In this document: positions 1 through 4,229 of the stretch, in pieces
Layout: every line of letters starts with the position of its first letter
How positions within the stretch are numbered: the first letter of the stretch is position 1
Origin: Pseudomonadota bacterium
GTDB lineage: Bacteria > Pseudomonadota > Alphaproteobacteria > UBA9655
Assembly (NCBI GenBank): GCA_021809225.1
Contig: JAKBAL010000185.1
Location: 1 to 5,404 of the forward strand
DNA: 5,404 nt
Direction of reading: 5' to 3'
Position numbers and translations under genes: made by a program
Notes under the pieces: generated by a model
What the model was told of the DNA's origin: nothing
What the model saw: only the letters and a program-made list of their open reading frames with translations
The model's database searches: none

Positions 1-887
1 ATGCTGAAAAATTATTCCCCAGCTATAGGGGAGGATTATGGATATATAAAAAGGATAAGAAGGATTTTCAAAACGTCGAAACATGGGGACCTATCACTGA
101 TTTAGAAAAGAGTGATTTTTCTCTTGATGAGTGTTGTGCGCTACGGAACGGTCAAATTTATAAGGTTAGTTTTTCTTCTTCCAAGCCATGCTGCCATCAT
201 ATACCCAAAACAGCAAGAGGATATATTTGCTTTCCTATGACAGTAGGTGATGAGTTATTTGGGGTATTATCGGTCATCTTTGAACAATCGAAATTTTCAC
301 AGGAATCACAAGCCATATTTGAACGACTTGTTGATAGTACGATTCTGGCCTTATCTAACATTCGATTGCGCGATTCTCTTTTAGAACTTTCTATTCGTGA
401 TTATTTAACTGGCCTTTTTAATCGCCGCTATATGGAAGAAACACTAAATAAAGAAATTGCAAAAGCAATTCGAAAAAATTCAAGCATAGGTATGATTATG
501 TTTGACATTGATTACTTCAAAAATTTTAATGATACTTATGGCCATGAAGCAGGAGACGCAATCTTAATTAATTTGGGAGAATTTCTAAAAGGGTACTTTC
601 GAGAGAGCGATATCATCTGTCGCTTTGGTGGTGAGGAGTTCCTCATTATTTTAATAGGAGTTACTCGAGAACTTACCATAGATCGAGCTGAAACTCTGCG
701 TCAAAAAGTAAAACATCTTCATACAAAATTTGGGATGGAAAGCCTTAGTGGCATTGAAATATCAATAGGAGTTGCCATGTTTCCAGAGAACGGTCAGACC
801 CTAAGAACTCTTCTTGATGCCGTTGATGAGGCTCTTTATCGTGCTAAAAATCAAGGACGCGATCAAGTTTGTGTGGTTAACGATTAA
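1..887 (+). CDS. GAF-GGDEF diguanylate cyclase, 5'-truncated by the window edge
   Basis: The reading frame is open from base 3 to the TAA at 885-887 (294 visible codons), so the true start lies outside the window. The first in-frame ATG (237) has no well-placed ribosome binding site and would cut a GAF domain in half. Visible residues 1 to about 100 look like the C-terminal two thirds of a GAF sensor domain: an F-S-x-D-E-C-C-A-L-R-x-G segment (about 39-49), C-C-H-H (63-66) and the closing strand G-Y-I-C-F-P...G-D-E-L-F-G-V-L-S. A GGDEF domain follows, with the entry motif D-Y-L-T-G-L-F-N-R-R (nt about 399-428), metal-binding F-D-I-D (nt about 501-512), GGEEF active site (nt 627-641) and a canonical RxxD inhibitory site (R-E-S-D, nt 600-611) five residues before it. 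It should make c-di-GMP from two GTP and be product-inhibited. The visible part has no membrane segment. GC is lower (about 37%) than in the downstream operon, and nothing shows that they are co-transcribed. Confidence 0.93.
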   Translation, partial: AEKLFPSYRGGLWIYKKDKKDFQNVETWGPITDLEKSDFSLDECCALRNGQIYKVSFSSSKPCCHHIPKTARGYICFPMTVGDELFGVLSVIFEQSKFSQESQAIFERLVDSTILALSNIRLRDSLLELSIRDYLTGLFNRRYMEETLNKEIAKAIRKNSSIGMIMFDIDYFKNFNDTYGHEAGDAILINLGEFLKGYFRESDIICRFGGEEFLIILIGVTRELTIDRAETLRQKVKHLHTKFGMESLSGIEISIGVAMFPENGQTLRTLLDAVDEALYRAKNQGRDQVCVVND

Positions 888-895
888 TTTAATCT

Positions 896-921
896 GGTTA
901 ACTTATATGATTAACTTGACC
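896..921. repeat. Imperfect inverted repeat after the cyclase gene
   Basis: GGTTAACTTA and TTAACTTGACC face each other around a 6-nt centre. Ten positions can pair, with one G-T pair and one C-C mismatch. It is not followed by a T-run, so it is not a standard terminator. Its right arm contains the TTGACC of the candidate promoter at 916-943, so it could be an operator, or simply AT-rich chance symmetry. Confidence 0.35.
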
Positions 922-943
922 TGGTTAGTGTATATAATATAAA
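916..943 (+). promoter_or_regulatory. Candidate sigma70-type promoter
   Basis: TTGACC (916-921) matches the -35 consensus at five of six positions. It is separated by 16 nt from TATAAA (938-943), also five of six, with a further TATAAT at 933-938 at a less suitable spacing. Transcription would begin near 950, about 390 nt before the ATPase start. This is the best-matched pair in the intergenic region, but AT-rich DNA produces such matches by chance and no experimental support is available. Confidence 0.35.
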
Positions 944-966
944 AACTTCTTAACGAGTTCTTCACA

Positions 967-1008
967 CCTAATAAATTTTATATTGGTTCATAGTTTAAGG
1001 ATTTTTTT
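967..1008 (+). terminator. Weak possible terminator
   Basis: CCTAA (967-971) can pair with TTAAGG (995-1000, one bulged base), and a run of seven T follows at 1002-1008. An alternative inner stem pairs ACC-AATA (966-973, one bulge) with TATTGGT (981-987). The stems are short and AT-rich, so this is much weaker than a typical intrinsic terminator. It could end the cyclase transcript, or a short transcript from the 916-943 promoter. Confidence 0.22.
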
Positions 1009-1101
1009 ATAATTATTCCTTTGTAAGATTAATAGATTTTTCTCCCAGTGTCACTGTGAGGCCAGAATGGCCATGTTAATCAAGAAATAGAATAGAAAAC
1101 C

Positions 1102-1143
1102 GTATTATTTCTCTTTTCTCGCAGTGAAAGAGAGTAATAATAC
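1102..1143. other. 15-bp bulged hairpin in the intergenic region
   Basis: GTATTATT (1102-1109) pairs with AATAATAC (1136-1143) and TCTCTTT (1110-1116) pairs with AAAGAGA (1127-1133), with a 2-nt bulge (GT, 1134-1135) and a 10-nt loop containing CGCAGTG. No T-run follows on the + strand. On the - strand it is followed by GGTTTTCTATT, a poor U-tract. It is the longest self-complementary structure in the gap and may be an RNA element in the leader of the ATPase transcript or part of an unannotated small RNA. Confidence 0.5.
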
Positions 1144-1172
1144 TGAATGTCTAGTATATATTAAATTAAGTA

Positions 1173-1187
1173 TAAATATTATATTTA
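1173..1187. repeat. Perfect AT palindrome
   Basis: TAAATATTATATTTA is a 7+1+7 perfect inverted repeat made only of A and T, in the most AT-rich part of the gap. It could be a regulator site or a DNA-bending or nucleoid-protein site. Low complexity makes chance symmetry a serious alternative. Confidence 0.35.
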
Positions 1188-1249
1188 ATAATTGCTCTAG
1201 TAGGGTAAATTGTTATGTTTTTTTCTCTTTCTTGTCGAAGATTATTCAT

Positions 1250-1255
1250 TATAAT
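1250..1255 (+). promoter_or_regulatory. Isolated -10-like TATAAT upstream of the ATPase gene
   Basis: A perfect TATAAT lies about 83 nt before the ATPase start, which would give a short leader. There is no good -35 at 16-18 nt; the best hexamer, TTTCTT at 1228-1233, matches poorly. It would need an activator or may not be a promoter. Confidence 0.22.
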
Positions 1256-1295
1256 ATCTTATATGGTTAAATGTTTTTAACGTTTTTTAGATTCG

Positions 1296-1311
1296 CTCTT
1301 CGTAAGAAGGG
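1296..1311 (+). promoter_or_regulatory. Small GNRA-type hairpin in the ATPase leader
   Basis: CTCTTC (1296-1301) pairs with GAAGGG (1306-1311, one G-T pair) around the tetraloop GTAA, a GNRA sequence. It ends 15 nt before the ribosome binding site and could affect translation initiation or message stability. Six base pairs is modest, and an alternative pairing of CTCTT with AAGAG (1316-1320) is possible. Confidence 0.35.
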
Positions 1312-1326
1312 AAAAAAGAGAAGATC

Positions 1327-1334
1327 AGGGAGAG
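1327..1334 (+). promoter_or_regulatory. Ribosome binding site of the ATPase gene
   Basis: AGGGAGAG lies 3 nt before the ATG at 1338, with its core about 5-8 nt from the start codon. It decides the start, because there is no other in-frame candidate with a comparable site nearby. Confidence 0.75.
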
Positions 1335-1337
1335 ATA

Positions 1338-3032
1338 ATGATACAAAAAACAAGAGAAACTATTATCCCTATATCTCAAACTTTAGCTTCAGCTCTTTTG
1401 GATAGAGGAATTTTATCCGCAGATCAAGTCGAAGTGGCTCTTAAAGAACACGGCATCCAAGGAACTTCTTTTGAAGAGTGTTTGATTAATTTAGGTTTTA
1501 TCAGTGAAAGTGCGCTTGCTGAAGCGCTTTCGTCGACAAGCGGTTATGAGAAAGTAAACCTTAAACAAACTCTTCTAGATCCATTCTTAAAAACCGTGAT
1601 CTCACGTGCCGTTGCGGAGCAGTTTTGCCTTGTTCCCCTTTCCATGGAAAAAGGGATATTGAGAGTCGCTATAGCCGACATTTATAATCTTCCGGCCCTC
1701 GATCATCTGCGCCATAAGGTCCATTCTGTCCGAGAGGTCATCCCTAGCATTGCTATTGAATCAGACATACTCGAAGCTATAGATAGTTATTACGGGTATG
1801 ATTTGTCGATCCCCGGACTCATACGAGAGGTGGAAGTTGCGTCCCCTCTTACCTTTACGCGAGATGATTATGTTAATCCTACTGTTCGTTTTGTTAACGC
1901 TATTCTGGTGGATGCGATTAAAAAGAATGCGTCAGATATTCACTTCGAGCCTGAAGGCGCGTTTATGCGCCTCCGTTATCGGATTGATGGCATTTTATCT
2001 CAAACATGCACCCTTCATGCTACTTATTGGCCTGCCATCTGTGTGCGGCTGAAAGTCATGTCAGAAATGAACATTGCGGAATCACGACGTCCCCAAAATG
2101 GTCGTATAACTTTTTATGTAGGGCCACGCGAGGTTGACCTGCGCGTTGCGTCTCACCCAACTGTTCACGGAGAAAATATTGTTGTCCGGATCTTAGATAA
2201 AAGCCGTTCTCTCCTTTCTCTTGATGAGCTTGGGTATTCTGAGGAAGTGATTAACGAAATAAAAAAGGCTTTCAGACGGCCTGGAGGAATTTTTATTATT
2301 ACAGGGCCGACAGGATGCGGGAAAACAACCTCTCTTTATTCTATGCTTAGTTATATCAGTACGTCTCAGCTTAATATCATGACGTTAGAAGAGCCTGTTG
2401 AATATCAACTTCCCCTTATCCGCCAATCGGATGTCCGAGAACAAAGCGGGATGAACTTTACAGAGGGAGTTCGATCGATTTTACGACAAGACCCCGATAT
2501 CATTCTCATTGGAGAGATACGCGATCCCGGAACAGCTCAGATGGCCCTCAGGGCTGCTATGACGGGCCATCAAGTCTTTTCCACACTTCACACCAATGAT
2601 GCTCTGGGCTCCATCCCTCGTTTAGTAGATTTAGGTCTTACTCGACCCATGCTTGCCGGGAACGTAATGGCCGTTGTTGCACAACGCCTTGTCCGAAAAC
2701 TTTGTTCTGCTTGTAAGCAACAAAAGGGAGTAAGTGCTTATGAAGAGGCCCTCCTTAACTTTTCAAATCCTCAAGTACTCTTTATCCCAAAAGGATGTGA
2801 GGAGTGTCGTGGGACAGGGTACCATGGTCGCCTTGCTATTGCTAAAATTATCGTTTTTGACTCTGAGCTCGACGAGCTTCTTATCACCACATCATCAAGA
2901 ACACCTCTTAAAGTCCTTGCTCAAAAAAAGGGGTATATCCCCATAGAACAAGATGCGCGACATCGTGTTTTAAAGGGAGATACAAGCCTTGAAGAAGTCC
3001 TAAGAGCCGTTGATTTACGGGAGGGGATGTGA
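1338..3032 (+). CDS. gspE: GspE/PilB/MshE-family assembly ATPase
   Basis: At 564 residues it is of normal length for the hexameric cytoplasmic ATPase that powers type II secretion or type IV pilus assembly. Residues about 15-67 form two 24-residue helical repeats separated by 5 residues, the layout of the MshEN domain, but the Arg and Gln that contact c-di-GMP are absent. The catalytic core begins near S-D-I-H-F-E-P and R-Y-R-I-D-G-I. It has Walker A GPTGCGKT (323-330), the Asp-box stretch T-L-E-E-P-V-E-Y (around 349-356), Walker B with E393 in I-L-I-G-E-I-R-D (389-396) and His-box residues H411 and H418. The C-terminal zinc motif is intact: C456-x2-C459 and C487-x2-C490. All motor residues are present, so it should be active. 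It is probably the first gene of the operon and overlaps the platform gene by 4 nt. It is closer to GspE/PilB/MshE than to the retraction ATPase PilT, because it has the N-terminal domain and the cysteines. Secretion versus pilus function is unresolved. Confidence 0.96.
   Translation: MIQKTRETIIPISQTLASALLDRGILSADQVEVALKEHGIQGTSFEECLINLGFISESALAEALSSTSGYEKVNLKQTLLDPFLKTVISRAVAEQFCLVPLSMEKGILRVAIADIYNLPALDHLRHKVHSVREVIPSIAIESDILEAIDSYYGYDLSIPGLIREVEVASPLTFTRDDYVNPTVRFVNAILVDAIKKNASDIHFEPEGAFMRLRYRIDGILSQTCTLHATYWPAICVRLKVMSEMNIAESRRPQNGRITFYVGPREVDLRVASHPTVHGENIVVRILDKSRSLLSLDELGYSEEVINEIKKAFRRPGGIFIITGPTGCGKTTSLYSMLSYISTSQLNIMTLEEPVEYQLPLIRQSDVREQSGMNFTEGVRSILRQDPDIILIGEIRDPGTAQMALRAAMTGHQVFSTLHTNDALGSIPRLVDLGLTRPMLAGNVMAVVAQRLVRKLCSACKQQKGVSAYEEALLNFSNPQVLFIPKGCEECRGTGYHGRLAIAKIIVFDSELDELLITTSSRTPLKVLAQKKGYIPIEQDARHRVLKGDTSLEEVLRAVDLREGM
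3019..3026 (+). promoter_or_regulatory. Ribosome binding site supporting the GTG start of gspF
   Basis: GGGAGGGG lies inside the last codons of the ATPase gene. Its GGAGG core ends 4 nt before the GTG at 3029. The strong purine block supports this unusual start codon over any later ATG. The 4-nt overlap with the upstream TGA suggests coupled translation. Confidence 0.7.
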
Positions 3033-4225
3033 CCATTTATCGCTATAAAGCTATAGGGAAGGAAGGCACTCTTCAAAAAGGAGTTTTGGAAGCATCCTCC
3101 CCTTCTGAACTTAAAAACCACCTTCGAAATCTAGGGTTTTCTCTTATTACTTATTCTGTGGATATCTCTTTTCTTTTTTCACGAAAGGTTAAATCCCGCG
3201 CCTTAATGGATCTTTGTCTTCATTTGGAGCAGTTCGAAAACGCTGGAATTCCCTTAAAAGAAAGCCTCACTGAATTACGCCAGGTCCGGAACACGCCCAA
3301 GCTTCAAATCGCTCTTGTTAACGTCATTAAGGATATTGAGTGCGGTCTTTTATTTTCGAACGCTCTTTCAAAACACCCTACAATTTTTGATTCAATTTTT
3401 GTAGGTCTTATAGCTGTTGGGGAGAAAATGGGCGATCTTTCCTTTGCCTACCGCCACCTTTTTCAACATTTGAAATGGGTGGATGAAGTCCAATCTCAGA
3501 CCGTTAAGGCTCTTCGCTATCCTTTGATTATGGCCATCGTTCTTTTCGCAGTTGTTTTTATTTTAATGACTGTTTTGGTACCAGAACTTGTAAAATTTAT
3601 TCAAACTCCTTCGGTAGACCTTCCTCTTTCAACCCTTATTCTTATTTCTTGCTCAGGTTTTTTCTCGGATAACTTTTTTCTCATCATGATAATTTTTGGA
3701 GTTCATGCTCTTGTTTTGATGTCTTTTTTTAAATATCATCCAAGAGGTCCCCTATGGAGAGATCGCATTTTAGGAAGATCTCCTCTTATTGGTCCCTTGC
3801 GAAGAATGATCTCTCTTGCTCGTTTTTGTCATATTTTTGCAGTCCTATTTGAGAGTGGAATTGATATCCTCCAAGCTCTACAAACGGCGCGCAAATCCCT
3901 TAAGTCAGGGCAAATGTATGAGGCCCTTGAAAGAGTTGAAATTCTCGTAAAAGAGGGAAATTCTCTTTCCAACTCTTTTCAAAAAGTGGGTGTTTTCCCT
4001 TCCATTGTCGTGCGCATGGTAAGGATAGGAGAGAAGACAAGTTCGCTTCAAAAAACGCTTTTGCATGTGAAATCTTATTTTGATACCACTCTTAAGCGCC
4101 ACGTGGATCATATCGTTGGCCTTACAGAACCCTTTATGATTCTCAGTATTGGGCTAGTGATGGCATGGATTATTTATGCGACTTTTTTGCCTCTCTATGA
4201 CACCCTTTCCATTTTAGATTATTAA
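3029..4225 (+). CDS. gspF: GspF/PilC-family inner-membrane platform protein
   Basis: The 398-residue product has the usual GspF/PilC length. It starts with the family's typical Y-R-Y-K-A-I-x-K-E-G sequence immediately after the GTG codon, which confirms the start. Two homologous cytoplasmic T2SSF domains are visible, about 57-165 and 260-370. Each has the conserved A-G-I / S-G-I turn (A72-G-I and S276-G-I) and a V/I-G-E-K-x-x-x-L signature (130-137 and in the second repeat). Membrane spans lie at about 166-184, 216-234 and 368-387, the standard three-span topology. The protein sits in the inner membrane as the rotor that the ATPase is thought to turn during pilin insertion. Translation is probably coupled to the ATPase gene, and the next gene starts 4 nt after its stop. 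No key feature is missing. Whether the partner fibre is a pilus or a pseudopilus is not decidable here. Confidence 0.95.
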   Translation: MTIYRYKAIGKEGTLQKGVLEASSPSELKNHLRNLGFSLITYSVDISFLFSRKVKSRALMDLCLHLEQFENAGIPLKESLTELRQVRNTPKLQIALVNVIKDIECGLLFSNALSKHPTIFDSIFVGLIAVGEKMGDLSFAYRHLFQHLKWVDEVQSQTVKALRYPLIMAIVLFAVVFILMTVLVPELVKFIQTPSVDLPLSTLILISCSGFFSDNFFLIMIIFGVHALVLMSFFKYHPRGPLWRDRILGRSPLIGPLRRMISLARFCHIFAVLFESGIDILQALQTARKSLKSGQMYEALERVEILVKEGNSLSNSFQKVGVFPSIVVRMVRIGEKTSSLQKTLLHVKSYFDTTLKRHVDHIVGLTEPFMILSIGLVMAWIIYATFLPLYDTLSILDY

Positions 4226-4229
4226 GAAT

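Larger units (their letters stand above)
888..1337. other. 450-nt AT-rich intergenic region with no gene
   Basis: No convincing open reading frame lies here on either strand. GC falls to about 17-20% in the lines at 961-1020 and 1141-1200. It contains several inverted repeats (896-921, 1046-1056, 1060-1072, 1102-1143, 1173-1187, 1296-1311), a promoter-like pair at 916-943, a T-run at 1002-1008 and a polypyrimidine run (1218-1233) followed by a polypurine run (1306-1334) leading into the next gene's ribosome binding site. It probably carries the end of the cyclase transcript and the promoter plus 5' leader of the secretion/pilus operon. A small RNA gene is possible but unproven. Confidence 0.7.

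Noticed and set aside
1..108. ATG at position 1 opening a short frame
   Set aside because: It is in another frame than the GAF-GGDEF coding sequence, ends at a TAG within about 35 codons and overlaps the real coding frame.
237..239. ATG at 237 as the start of the cyclase gene
   Set aside because: The frame is open back to base 3 and the upstream residues form the rest of a GAF domain. The nearest purine-rich block lies about 15 nt away, too far for a ribosome binding site.
916..938. Promoter pairing TTGACC (916-921) with TATAAT (933-938)
   Set aside because: The spacer is only 11 nt, too short for sigma70. The overlapping TATAAA at 938-943 gives 16 nt and was used instead.
1060..1085. Sigma54-type -24/-12 promoter around TGGCC
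   Set aside because: There is no GC doublet at the required distance after the GG and the flanking bases do not match the consensus.
1067..1090. Seven-codon leader peptide (M-A-M-L-I-K-K) after a GAGG at 1058-1061
   Set aside because: Spacing is acceptable, but so short a frame is expected by chance. There is no run of one amino acid and no terminator or attenuator structure with a T-run after it.
1102..1143. Intrinsic terminator on the + strand
   Set aside because: The stem is good but the following bases (TGAATGTCTAG) contain no T-run.
1798..2052. Open frame inside the ATPase gene on the + strand
   Set aside because: It is out of frame with a well-conserved ATPase, has no supporting ribosome binding site and shows no recognisable domain. 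The frame at 2734-2946 was rejected for the same reasons.
2921..3121. Antisense open frame across the gspE-gspF junction
   Set aside because: It lies opposite two confidently identified genes and its product looks like reverse translation of coding sequence. The antisense frames at 3905-4111 and 4254-4514 are likewise shadows.
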